Shown one piece after another: positions 53,717-63,122 of a stretch of 64,000 bases of DNA (positions are counted from its first letter, which is position 1; every line of letters starts with the position of its first letter). Under the pieces are notes generated by a model that worked only from the letters and a program-made list of their open reading frames with translations, made no database searches and was not told where the DNA came from. The stretch is from assembly GCA_016463705.1 (NCBI GenBank), contig JAEMQU010000001.1, positions 39,986-103,985 on the forward strand, in the 5' to 3' direction. Origin of the DNA: Opitutales bacterium (GTDB taxonomy: Bacteria; Verrucomicrobiota; Verrucomicrobiia; Opitutales; UBA953). A program made the translations under genes and the position numbers.

Positions 53717-54118
53717 TTAGCGCTTCGAGAACTGGAAGCGCTTGCGGGCGCCTGGCTGACCGGGCTTCTTACGTTCGCGCATACGACCATCGCGGGTAAG
53801 GAGGCCTTCTTTCTTAAGTGGAGCACGAAGAGTCGCATCCATCTTTTGGAGGGCGCGAGCTAATCCGTGGGAAATGGCACCAGCTTGGCCGTTAGGGCCT
53901 CCGCCAATAACATTAACCGAAACGTCTACTTGGCCTTCGAGACCCGCTGTTCGCAATGGAGCAGTGGCCGCTTTAACGAGGGCTTCAGTGTAAAGATATT
54001 CTTCTACAGGTTTTCCATTAACGGAAATAACTCCCGTTCCGCGGGAAAGACGGATACGAGCCGAAGCGGTCTTGCGACGGCCGACGGCAGTGATGGCGGA
54101 TGACTTAGTGGCGCTCAT
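53717..54118 (-). CDS. rpsI: 30S ribosomal protein S9
   Basis: AVGRRKTASARIRLSRGTG, C-terminal RERKKPGQPGARKRFQFSKR. Confidence 0.97.
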   Translation of the reverse strand: MSATKSSAITAVGRRKTASARIRLSRGTGVISVNGKPVEEYLYTEALVKAATAPLRTAGLEGQVDVSVNVIGGGPNGQAGAISHGLARALQKMDATLRAPLKKEGLLTRDGRMRERKKPGQPGARKRFQFSKR

Positions 54119-54134
54119 TGAGTAATATTAAAAA

Positions 54135-54578
54135 TTAGACCTTAGGAAAGGCGGGGAATGGAACGGGGTTCGAAGCAGCTTGATCGTGCTTTTCACCAGC
54201 GTAGACGCGAAGCTTCAGGAGCATGTCATTCGCTAAACGGTTTTTAGGAAGCATACCTTTGACGGCGTGCTTGACGATAAATTCGGGACGACGTTCGCGC
54301 ATGGCAGAAACCGTGCGGCGGTAAGCAGTGCCGACCCAACCGGTGTAGAACATGTAAGTTTTGTCGGTTTCCTTGGTGCCGGTTAAGCGCACTTTGTCCG
54401 CGTTGATCACGATGACGTAATCACCCGTGTCTACGTGTGGAGTGTAGGTGGGTTTATGACGTCCGCGGAGGACGTTGGAAATTTTGACTGCGAGGCGTCC
54501 GAGGACTTGGTCCTTGGCATCAATAATGTACCAAGTTTTGTCTTTGAGCTGCACATTCTTAGCTAGCGTGGTCTTCAT
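54135..54578 (-). CDS. rplM: 50S ribosomal protein L13
   Basis: WYIIDAKDQVLGRLAVKISNVLRGRHKPTYTPHVDTGDYVIVINADKVRLTG. Confidence 0.97.
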   Translation of the reverse strand: MKTTLAKNVQLKDKTWYIIDAKDQVLGRLAVKISNVLRGRHKPTYTPHVDTGDYVIVINADKVRLTGTKETDKTYMFYTGWVGTAYRRTVSAMRERRPEFIVKHAVKGMLPKNRLANDMLLKLRVYAGEKHDQAASNPVPFPAFPKV

Positions 54579-54712
54579 AAAAAGAGGGAAAGTCGGAAAA
54601 TGAGGCTTGAGTCCCCTCCGTCAACACCCGAATCGGCAAATCATCCGGTGAGAGTGCTTTTAATTAGAGAGAGGATGTTTAGGCGATTTAGCCAAAAACC
54701 TTACTTTACCCC

Positions 54713-55480
54713 TTAAAAGCGGAAATTAGCAAAAAAACGGTACCAGAATACTCCACCCTCAGTATTTACCGCATTATCGCTATTATAGGCAAAGTTAAGC
54801 CCCGTGCCCACGCTAGCGTTCGGGTTGATGGCATAAATGAAATCTGCCGAAGCGCCTGCATAGAGGTAAGAGTTGGCCGTATCCGCATTAGAGTCCGAGG
54901 CGTAAATCGAACCAGCGTAGAGTTTAGTCACAATATTGATCGCGGATAAGCCAATATCACTTCCGTCGAAATCCTTACGGGCCGAAACGACGAAGTTATA
55001 CTGTTTTAACTCATCGCTATAAAATAGGTAAGCTGAGGGACGGAGAAAAACATCCTTCGCTAAAACGAGGCCGATGTAATATTCATTGTCCGACGGTGCC
55101 AAAGTATAACCCGCAACGCCATTGGTATTCACGAAGTGACTATTAGCCTTGGTGTGCTGATAGCCAATATCAAGCGTGCCGCATTCCATGCTGCGACGAA
55201 CACCCGCCCCGTAAACTTTTTCAAAACTATCTGCACTATAGCCACTGAAATAAACAGAGGTGCCGATGATTGTGGGGACGGCGTACTCTAAAGTTAATTG
55301 AGATTGAAATAAACCTTCATCGCTGGAGCGCTCTTTACCCCGGGCGACATTTTTTGAAGCCCACGAAAAATTAGCACGAACCGAAAGGTCGGAACCTAAG
55401 GGGCTAGTCGGAGTGTTTTGAGCTTGGGCGACGCCCAGTGTAAATACGGTTAAAGCGAGGGCCCGCAGTGAGTTTTTCAT
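54713..55480 (-). CDS. Putative outer-membrane beta-barrel/porin-like protein
   Basis: Signal peptide MKNSLRALALTVFTLGVAQAQ, alternating beta-strand pattern, terminal aromatic F. Confidence 0.65.
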   Translation of the reverse strand: MKNSLRALALTVFTLGVAQAQNTPTSPLGSDLSVRANFSWASKNVARGKERSSDEGLFQSQLTLEYAVPTIIGTSVYFSGYSADSFEKVYGAGVRRSMECGTLDIGYQHTKANSHFVNTNGVAGYTLAPSDNEYYIGLVLAKDVFLRPSAYLFYSDELKQYNFVVSARKDFDGSDIGLSAINIVTKLYAGSIYASDSNADTANSYLYAGASADFIYAINPNASVGTGLNFAYNSDNAVNTEGGVFWYRFFANFRF

Positions 55481-55506
55481 GAAAGGCAATTTGTCTTATA
55501 AAAAAT

Positions 55507-55540
55507 AACAGGGCAAGCCTCAAGAAGGCCTGCCCTGTTT
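55507..55540 (-). terminator. Intrinsic terminator downstream of icd
   Basis: AACAGGGCAaGCC…GGCcTGCCCTGTT imperfect stem; T-rich tract on minus strand. Confidence 0.65.
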
Positions 55541-55568
55541 GAATTTATATAATAAAATATAGTCTAAA

Positions 55569-56828
55569 CTACATTTTCGCGATAATCGCGTCAGCAAACT
55601 CCGAGCACTTAATTTCCTTCGCACCTTCCATCTGTCGGGCGAAATCGTAAGTCACTCGGCCGCCACCAATCGCACCATTCAAACCTTTAAGAATGAGATC
55701 AGCCGCTTCGGTCCAACCCAGGTAGCGGAACATCATTTCGCCACTGAGCACAACGGAGCCAGGATTGACGACGTCCTTATCGGCATACTTCGGTGCCGTA
55801 CCGTGAGTCGCTTCAAAGATGGCATGTCCGGTGAGATAATTAATATTTCCACCAGGAGCGATACCGATGCCGCCCACTTGCGCAGCAAGGGCGTCGGAAA
55901 GATAATCGCCGTTAAGATTGAGGGTTGCGATAACGTCGAAGTCAGTCGGACGAGTCAGAATTTGTTGTAGGGTGATATCAGCAATCGCGTCTTTAATCAC
56001 GAGGCCAGCCCCGGGCTTACCTTCGGGAATTTTGCACCAAGGTCCGCCATCAATTTCTACGGCACCAAATTCATTTTTCGCCAAATCGTATCCCCATTTC
56101 ATGAAAGCCCCTTCGGTGTATTTCATGATATTACCTTTATGAACTAAGGTCAGAGATTTGCGCTTATTCTCGATGGCGTATTGAATCGCCGAACGGATTA
56201 AACGTTCAGAACCAGGCTTAGAAACGGGCTTAATCCCAAGGCCGACAGTCGCGGGTTGCTCTCCGCCAAAGCGGATCTTCTTAAACTCTTGGGGGAAGTT
56301 CGTCTTGATAAACTCCAAAGTTTTGAGCGCGATTTCCGAGCCCGCTTCAAAATCAATTCCGGCGTAAATATCTTCGGTGTTCTCGCGGAAAATTACCATG
56401 TCTACTTTACCAGGATTTTTTACAGGCGAAGGAACGCCGGTGAACCATTGCACTGGACGGAGACAAACGTAGAGATCCAATTGTTGGCGGAGCGCGACAT
56501 TAAGCGAACGAATGCCACCACCGGTCGGAGTGGTGAGTGGTCCTTTGATTCCGACGAGATAATCTCGGAAGGCCGTGAGGGTAGCTTCGGGCAACCAGTC
56601 GTTCGTTTTCTTGAAAGATTTTTCGCCTGCTAAAACTTCGAGCCATTCAATTTTACGTTTTCCGTGATAAGCTTTGGCTACGGCAGCGTCGAAGACACGA
56701 ACCGAGGCGCGCCAGATATCCGGACCCGTACCGTCACCTTCGATAAAAGGAATGATGGGGTGATCAGGTACATTAAGTTTGCCGTTCGTGATTGTGATAC
56801 GACCAGCGCTGGCGGAGGAAGGTGTCAT
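55569..56828 (-). CDS. icd: Isocitrate dehydrogenase (NADP-type)
   Basis: [57 protein letters not shown]. Confidence 0.95.
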   Translation of the reverse strand: MTPSSASAGRITITNGKLNVPDHPIIPFIEGDGTGPDIWRASVRVFDAAVAKAYHGKRKIEWLEVLAGEKSFKKTNDWLPEATLTAFRDYLVGIKGPLTTPTGGGIRSLNVALRQQLDLYVCLRPVQWFTGVPSPVKNPGKVDMVIFRENTEDIYAGIDFEAGSEIALKTLEFIKTNFPQEFKKIRFGGEQPATVGLGIKPVSKPGSERLIRSAIQYAIENKRKSLTLVHKGNIMKYTEGAFMKWGYDLAKNEFGAVEIDGGPWCKIPEGKPGAGLVIKDAIADITLQQILTRPTDFDVIATLNLNGDYLSDALAAQVGGIGIAPGGNINYLTGHAIFEATHGTAPKYADKDVVNPGSVVLSGEMMFRYLGWTEAADLILKGLNGAIGGGRVTYDFARQMEGAKEIKCSEFADAIIAKM

Positions 56829-56877
56829 GGATGGGGAGACTCAAACTTCCCTCTCGCCGCTTTTCAAGCCAACAGAA

Positions 56878-56901
56878 AAGGACCCCCTTACGAGGGTCCT
56901 T
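56878..56901 (-). terminator. Intrinsic terminator downstream of the tandem RHH gene
   Basis: AAGGACCC-CCTTACGA-GGGTCCTT followed by TTTT on minus strand. Confidence 0.6.
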
Positions 56902-56960
56902 GTTTTAACTGGTAATGAAACCAGTGCCATCCGCCTTAGCGACGGAGAGTCCGAGAAGAA

Positions 56961-57347
56961 TTATTTCTTCTTGGATTTGGCTTTTTTAGCTACTGATTTC
57001 TTAGCAGCTTTTTTCTTTTTTGCCATAGTTGTGATGTTCGTTGTTGGGTTAGAGGGCAGCGACTGAAGCGCCACCCTGACGATGCGCCCTACACTCACCC
57101 GGGCCTGACGAGCCTGACGGGTAATACGAGTGCGGAGCTCCGAGGGGACTCGGAAAGACACTTGGCGGGAGTTGATTGGTTCAACGTTCAAACGATTCTC
57201 AGGACAACTCTCTAAAGCATGCCTGATCACTTCGCTCAAATTAGACAAGCCGGCGCGTTGCTGAAAAGCGATTGCTTCAATGTGTAACTTCACAGGAAGG
57301 GACACGGTGATAAGACTTTCGCTGATGGTTTCGGTTCGGTTAGTCAC
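56961..57347 (-). CDS. Tandem ribbon-helix-helix protein with Lys/Ala-rich C-terminal tail
   Basis: Two RHH-like segments (LITVSLPVKLHIEAIAFQQRAGLSNLSEVIRHALE; RQVSFRVPSELRTRITRQARQARVSVGRIVRVALQ) plus MAKKKKAAKKSVAKKAKSKKK tail. Confidence 0.65.
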   Translation of the reverse strand: MTNRTETISESLITVSLPVKLHIEAIAFQQRAGLSNLSEVIRHALESCPENRLNVEPINSRQVSFRVPSELRTRITRQARQARVSVGRIVRVALQSLPSNPTTNITTMAKKKKAAKKSVAKKAKSKKK

Positions 57348-57363
57348 GTTGCGGTTAACTCTT

Positions 57364-57478
57364 AATGACGATTGATAGTCATTTATCCGCAGAGCGCAAG
57401 AGGAAATTCACTCAGTGATGTTAGTGAAAAATTCCTCACTCGTTTTTCGAAAAAATTCTGACCAAAAAACGAATCACT
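57364..57478. promoter_or_regulatory. Putative operator region with multiple TCACT/AGTGA half-sites and an AATGAC/GTCATT inverted repeat
   Basis: TCACT 57408, AGTGA 57414, AGTGA 57423, TCACT 57436, TCACT 57474; AATGAC 57364 / GTCATT 57378. Confidence 0.4.
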
Positions 57479-57549
57479 TGAGCAGAAATTTTCTCTGCGG
57501 ACACCCCAATGGTTGACCAATATTATTTTTAGAGTTAAATCATATAAAT

Positions 57550-59445
57550 ATGAGCGATGAACATCATGATGAGTGGAAAAAACTCGCAGTATTCGCCGTG
57601 ATAAGTGGTTTATTCGGACTTCTCGCGCTTCTCGTCAGTCATTCCTATCCGCCCGAAAATTCACTACACTGGATCTCCACATTATTACTCGCCCTCTCAT
57701 GTCTGGCTGGTGGATGGGATGCACTCATCGACGGTTGGGCATCACTGCGCGAAAAACGTGTCGATGTGCACACTTTGATGATCCTTGTTGCAGGTGGTTC
57801 ATGGATTATTGGTCACCCCGAAGAAGGTGCACTGCTGCTCTTTCTATTCTCCACGGCAGGGGCGATTGAACACTACGCAATGTTCCGCACCAGAGGGGCC
57901 ATTGATGCCCTCTTAGATCGCGCTCCCAAGCAGGCCCGCTTGATTGAAAGTGATGGTAAAGAAAATATTATTTCGGTCAGTGCACTGAAACCTGGGCATC
58001 AAATAATCGTCCTCCCTGGCGAGTTAGTTCCTGCCGATGGTCAGGTTGTATCGGGAGAAAGTTCGGTCGATGAAAGCACTCTAACGGGTGAAGCAAAACC
58101 GGTGGATAAAAAAACAGGCAGCTTAGTTTCCAGTGGTACCTTAAATAGTTGGGGACGGCTGGTTGTTTTAGTCACCAAGGCTGAAAAAGATAGTTCCCTG
58201 CAACGCATCATTACGCTGATCCGTGAAGCACAAGAAAGTAAAGCCCCGGCCCAGCGTGCCATTGATCGTTGGGGCGATATCTATGCTATCTTTACGCTCT
58301 CCGCCTCTCTCATTTTCTTTCTCTACCAATATTACGTCCTCCATAATCCCATCATGGGCGGAGAGACGTCGGCACTCTATCGTGCAATGACTCTCATGGT
58401 GGTCTTAAGCCCCTGCGCACTCGTCCTCTCGGTTCCATCCGCTATCTTAGCCGCCATCGCTGCAGGTGCTCGCCAAGGAATCTTATTTCGAGGTGGCGCT
58501 GCGGTTGAACGACTTTCCGGAGTGAATACTATCTGCTTTGATAAAACAGGAACGTTAACTTCAGGTGAACCTGTCGTCGCCTCGCTCGAAGTTTATCCGC
58601 CCGAAAATCGCAAAAAAACCCTGTCTGCATTGCTTTCTGTTGAGTCTAATTCGACGCACCCTTTTGCGGGTGGAATCCTTAAAGCGTGTCGGGCCGAGGG
58701 CGCACAATTACTTTCAGTCAACGGTCTCGCTAACTTCCCAGGCAAAGGAATTTCTGGAGAGATTGATGGAGTGACCTGGAAAATTGGCGGACGTGACTTC
58801 GTCGGCTGTGCCGCACTGCCTTCCACCAATACAGACAGCGGTGCCATTATTAGTGAAGTTTGGGCATCGGATGGCACATCCATCGCTCGCGTCACCTTGG
58901 TCGATGAAGTTCGCGAACAAAGCGCCGCCACCCTCTCCGCTCTCCACCAGTTAGGCATTCACACTATCATGCTTACCGGCGATCGCGAAGAGGCGGCTGC
59001 CGTGGCTGCAAAAAAAGTAGGGGTAGAGAAATTTGCAGCGGCACTCTCGCCCGAAGCAAAAATGCAAACGGTTCGAAAGATTTCATCGGAAGGACACATC
59101 GTCGCCATGGTCGGTGACGGCGTGAATGACGCCCCTAGCTTAGTCGCCGCCGATATCGCCATCGCGATGGGTAGCCGAGGAAGCGATGCCGCTCTCGAAT
59201 CCAGTGATGTCGTTCTGATGGACGATAAAATCGAGAAACTTCTAAATGCCATCGAACTGAGTAAGGCTGCGCGTACCGCCATTCGTATTAATATTATAAT
59301 CTCGGTCGGCGCCGCATTAACCATGGCCACCATTGTCATCTTCCAAGGAGCCACCTTATCCCTCGGCGTGATGGTTCATGAAGGCAGTACCGTTATCGTC
59401 TGTTTAAACGGGCTACGCTTATTGGCCCACCGCCCGAAGGCTTAG
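57550..59445 (+). CDS. P1B-type heavy-metal ATPase, P1B-4-like (Co2+/Zn2+/Fe2+ class)
   Basis: DKTGTLTSG phosphorylation site, LSPCALV (SPC) TM motif, HEGST motif, no N-terminal HMA domain. Confidence 0.88.
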   Translation: MSDEHHDEWKKLAVFAVISGLFGLLALLVSHSYPPENSLHWISTLLLALSCLAGGWDALIDGWASLREKRVDVHTLMILVAGGSWIIGHPEEGALLLFLFSTAGAIEHYAMFRTRGAIDALLDRAPKQARLIESDGKENIISVSALKPGHQIIVLPGELVPADGQVVSGESSVDESTLTGEAKPVDKKTGSLVSSGTLNSWGRLVVLVTKAEKDSSLQRIITLIREAQESKAPAQRAIDRWGDIYAIFTLSASLIFFLYQYYVLHNPIMGGETSALYRAMTLMVVLSPCALVLSVPSAILAAIAAGARQGILFRGGAAVERLSGVNTICFDKTGTLTSGEPVVASLEVYPPENRKKTLSALLSVESNSTHPFAGGILKACRAEGAQLLSVNGLANFPGKGISGEIDGVTWKIGGRDFVGCAALPSTNTDSGAIISEVWASDGTSIARVTLVDEVREQSAATLSALHQLGIHTIMLTGDREEAAAVAAKKVGVEKFAAALSPEAKMQTVRKISSEGHIVAMVGDGVNDAPSLVAADIAIAMGSRGSDAALESSDVVLMDDKIEKLLNAIELSKAARTAIRINIIISVGAALTMATIVIFQGATLSLGVMVHEGSTVIVCLNGLRLLAHRPKA

Positions 59446-59446
59446 A

Positions 59447-59941
59447 CTAAGCTAATTTCTTTTCTAAGAAAAGCGCAGAGCCCGCGGCGGGGTCGAGTTG
59501 ATACGAAACAAAACCCACTGCCGCATAAAGTTTTCGGGCGTGTTGATTATGCTCCAAGACTTCGAGCGTGAGCTTACAACACCCGCGCCGCTGCGCCTCA
59601 GCCTCGACCGCAGCCATTAACGCTTTACCCACGCCGCGACATTGAAACTTGGGTAACACCGCCAAATCGTGGATATTAATTAAGGGGCGACAGGCAAAAG
59701 TGGAGAATCCTTCAAAGGCGATGACCAGGCCGACCGCTTGGCCGCCTAACCACGCTAACAGAACCAGGGCCTGCGGACGTTTGGCGAGTTCAGCACTGAG
59801 ATTGGCTCGTACCTCGGATGACAAGGGCACACCGCCACCCACGGCGTGTGAGGCGTAGGAATTTAAAACTTCAACGACCGCCTGAGACTCGTCCGACTTC
59901 AACCAATCGACCGGACGAATCTCTAGGGCTGTCGCCGACAT
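59447..59941 (-). CDS. GNAT family N-acetyltransferase
   Basis: IHDLAVLPKFQCRGVGKALMAAVEAEAQRRGC, ARKLYAAVGF. Confidence 0.9.
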   Translation of the reverse strand: MSATALEIRPVDWLKSDESQAVVEVLNSYASHAVGGGVPLSSEVRANLSAELAKRPQALVLLAWLGGQAVGLVIAFEGFSTFACRPLINIHDLAVLPKFQCRGVGKALMAAVEAEAQRRGCCKLTLEVLEHNQHARKLYAAVGFVSYQLDPAAGSALFLEKKLA

Positions 59942-59944
59942 CGC

Positions 59945-61669
59945 TTAGCGCAATTCTTTACCCGAACCGTCGAATAATTTAAACGTCTCAATGCTGTAAG
60001 TAGCGTCAGGCTTAGTGCCCAGACGAACCTTACATGACTTCATTAAGTCGCGGAAATATTCGCGGTCTTCTTTCACGATGCGATCCAAGTTAATCGGGTG
60101 AAGTAGAATATTAATTTCCAATTCTTTATCCGGACCCACTTGTTCGCGTAGACGACGGATCACGCTTAAAAGCTTACGTTGAATTTCTACGGAAACGGTT
60201 CGAGGATTTTTAACGATACCGCGACCCTGACAATGCGGACAATCCATGTACATCGAGGTCGTGTTCGACTCGGTGTGACGCTGACGTGTCATCTGCAACA
60301 CGCCTAATTGGGAAATCGGTAAAATCTGGTGCTTGGCTCGATCGTCTTCCATCGCCTCGCGCAAAGTATCGTAAACGGTTTTACGATCTTTGGGGTTTTT
60401 CATATCGATAGTATCAATCATGATTAAGCCCCCTAAATTGCGCAGCTTGATTTGGCGGGCCCCTTCGGTCACGGCCTCGATATTAGCCTGTAAAATATAG
60501 TCTTTACCATCTTTGGTCGTACCGCGGTGCGAGCCGGTGTTAACGTCGATAGCGGTCAGCGCTTCGGTTTCATCAATCACAATTTCGCCACCGCTGGGCA
60601 GCGGAACGCGACGTTGGAAAAGTTGTTCAATCTGACGTTCGATATTGTAGCGTTCGAAAACGGGAATCGGATCTTTATAAAGTTCGACTCGTGATTTTGA
60701 ACGCGGAGAAATCTCGGCGACTAATTCTTGGACGATTTTGAAATCCTCAGGATTATCGACCAGAATACGATCCACTTCTTCGGTGAGGAAATCGCGAACG
60801 GTTCGTTCAATTAAACCTGGCTCGGTGTAGAGCAAGATCGCCTTCTGTTCCGACTTGTTAATCTTCTCCACAATCGATTGCCAGCGACGAAGTAACATAT
60901 GGAGATCGCGCACAAACCATCGCGCTTGCTTGCCTTCACCCGCCGTGCGGATGATTACACCCATACCTTCAGGAATCGTGAGTGAGCGTAAAATATCCTT
61001 CAAACGTTCACGCTCGGGAGCTTCTTCAATTTTACGGGAAACACCGCAAGCGCCACTGAAGGGCATTAAGACTAAAAATCTTCCAGGGAGGGCGATGTTG
61101 GTTGTCGAACGCGGGCCCTTAGTTCCGATGGTATCTTTAACCACCTGAATGACGATATCAGACCCCGCAGGAAACAGCGTCGGAATGTCTTTCGCTTGGT
61201 AGCGCGCTTTACGTTGTTTTTGTTCAGCCGATTCATTGTCGCGGATGAATTCAACCTGCGAGTCATTCGCGGCCGGCAACATATCCCAGTAATGCAGGAA
61301 GGCATTTTTAGACTGACCGATATCGACGAAGGCGGCTTTTAATCCGGCTTCGAGATTTTGCACGCGACCTTTAAAGATTGAACCGACCATGCGGTTTTCC
61401 CCTTTGTGTTCGATTTCAAATTTATCGAGTACGCCGTTCGTGAGCAGGGCGACGCGCTTTTCGAGCGTCTCGGCATTAATCACGAGTTCGTGATAATTAG
61501 CACGGTCTTTGGAGAAGTGCTTCACGATGCGTTGCAAGAGGGGTAACTCTTTGCGACGTTGCGCGGCTTCTTCAGCTAGTTGCTTAGGATCAACCCCGGA
61601 AGAAGTCGGCGGTGTGCTTTCTTCAGGGAGGTCGTTGAGGTTGTCGTCGGAATTATTTGGGTCGGTCAT
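59945..61669 (-). CDS. rng: Ribonuclease G/E family endoribonuclease
   Basis: GSIFKGRVQNLEAGLKAAFVDIGQSKNAFLH S1 motif, TAIDVNTGSHRG, CPHCQGRGIV. Confidence 0.93.
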   Translation of the reverse strand: MTDPNNSDDNLNDLPEESTPPTSSGVDPKQLAEEAAQRRKELPLLQRIVKHFSKDRANYHELVINAETLEKRVALLTNGVLDKFEIEHKGENRMVGSIFKGRVQNLEAGLKAAFVDIGQSKNAFLHYWDMLPAANDSQVEFIRDNESAEQKQRKARYQAKDIPTLFPAGSDIVIQVVKDTIGTKGPRSTTNIALPGRFLVLMPFSGACGVSRKIEEAPERERLKDILRSLTIPEGMGVIIRTAGEGKQARWFVRDLHMLLRRWQSIVEKINKSEQKAILLYTEPGLIERTVRDFLTEEVDRILVDNPEDFKIVQELVAEISPRSKSRVELYKDPIPVFERYNIERQIEQLFQRRVPLPSGGEIVIDETEALTAIDVNTGSHRGTTKDGKDYILQANIEAVTEGARQIKLRNLGGLIMIDTIDMKNPKDRKTVYDTLREAMEDDRAKHQILPISQLGVLQMTRQRHTESNTTSMYMDCPHCQGRGIVKNPRTVSVEIQRKLLSVIRRLREQVGPDKELEINILLHPINLDRIVKEDREYFRDLMKSCKVRLGTKPDATYSIETFKLFDGSGKELR

Positions 61670-61684
61670 CGCAGTAGTATGGCG

Positions 61685-63013
61685 TTAAATGCCAGTTACC
61701 GGAGTCCCCCTATTCTCACCGCCATCCACCGAATGTCGGTGAACGCTCTGGACTAATCCGAGAAGCAAAAAGCAGCTGAGAATAAAGGACCCCCCGTAAC
61801 TGAGGAAAGGTAGTGGAACGCCCGTGACGGGCATTAAATCGATATTCATGCCGATATTAATAACGACATGGGTGCCAATAATCACCGCGGCACCAATGGC
61901 CAACAAAGATCCAAATCGGTCGATGGCTAATAATGCAGTTCGCACAACGCGCCAGAGCAACAACGCAAAAGCGACAATGACGAAGACTCCACCGCGGAAA
62001 CCAATTTCTTCAGACATTCCAGAAAATAGAAAATCATTATGCGCCGCGGCTTCGGGAAGGTAGCCATACTTCGCTTGCGTGCCCTTACCGATGCCCTGTC
62101 CTTCTAATCCACCACGACCGACGGCGATGACAGCCTGTTTCACATTCCACGTCGCCCCGCGTCCACGCGGATCAATGATGGAAGGTGCGACAAAGGAAAG
62201 TAAGCGTTCGCGTTGGTAATCCCTCAAAAGAAAAAACCAGGCAGTTTCTTCATGTTTTCCGCGTATCGCTTTGGCGGGATTTAAATCATCTGCATGCGCT
62301 TTAGCGTACGCCGTCACTTTCGAAGCGTAAGAAACTAAATCTACGGCCACCACGGCTCCCAATAAAACGGCACTCAATCCCGCCACCATGAAAAACCTGG
62401 AACTCAGGCCGGCAACAAACAATAAGGCAAATGACAGTGGAAGGTAGATGAGGGCAGAGCCTAAGTCCGGCTGCACAAAAATCAAGACAAAGGGTAGGCC
62501 GGCCGCGGCTAAAACCTTGACCACCGTGGGCCACGACTTACGCCACGACCCAATCGGATTTAAGACCAAGACCGCCGCAATAAAAATGAGGACGGAAACT
62601 TTGGCGAATTCGGAAGGCTGAATGGAAAACGGACCGAAATCCATCCAACGGCGCGCCCCGTTAATACTCCGAATAAATGAACCAATATTTATTTTAAAAA
62701 TTGCACATAACGATATCGGTACCAGTAGGAGTGCCCCGATTAAATAAATGCGGCGGGCGTGGACACGCAGTTTGCGATAGTCCAATGAGGAAATCATCCA
62801 ATAAGCCACCCAACCAACGCCCAAATAAATCATCTGCGGCGTTTCAAAATTGGTCTGCCGGTACGAGCCTGCTGATTTAATTGCGACAACGCCTAAGGTA
62901 CTTAAAAATAAAATAATGACCACCTGCGTCCAGTCCGTCCGCCAAGAAAAATTGGCAAATTTATCCCACCAGGCGGACACCTGAGCTCCTTCACTCTCAA
63001 AAAGGCGGGACAT
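61685..63013 (-). CDS. rodA: Rod shape-determining protein RodA (SEDS family)
   Basis: FSIQPSEFAKVSVLIF, VQPDLGSALIYLPL, GVPLPFLSYGGSF motifs; start inferred at MSRLFES. Confidence 0.93.
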   Translation of the reverse strand: MSRLFESEGAQVSAWWDKFANFSWRTDWTQVVIILFLSTLGVVAIKSAGSYRQTNFETPQMIYLGVGWVAYWMISSLDYRKLRVHARRIYLIGALLLVPISLCAIFKINIGSFIRSINGARRWMDFGPFSIQPSEFAKVSVLIFIAAVLVLNPIGSWRKSWPTVVKVLAAAGLPFVLIFVQPDLGSALIYLPLSFALLFVAGLSSRFFMVAGLSAVLLGAVVAVDLVSYASKVTAYAKAHADDLNPAKAIRGKHEETAWFFLLRDYQRERLLSFVAPSIIDPRGRGATWNVKQAVIAVGRGGLEGQGIGKGTQAKYGYLPEAAAHNDFLFSGMSEEIGFRGGVFVIVAFALLLWRVVRTALLAIDRFGSLLAIGAAVIIGTHVVINIGMNIDLMPVTGVPLPFLSYGGSFILSCFLLLGLVQSVHRHSVDGGENRGTPVTGI

Positions 63014-63122
63014 TTCTAAAATCAAACATCTAAAAGACAATGTGCAAGGCGAACCTCCCGAAAGGGCTTGCGGACTGGGCGGAGCTGGTAACTTTTAAAG
63101 CCGACCACACCGCTTCAACTGC

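Noticed and set aside
57514-57549. TTGACC -35-like element upstream of the P1B ATPase as a sigma-70 promoter
   Set aside because: -35 match is decent but no convincing -10 at 16-18 bp; too weak to list as a feature
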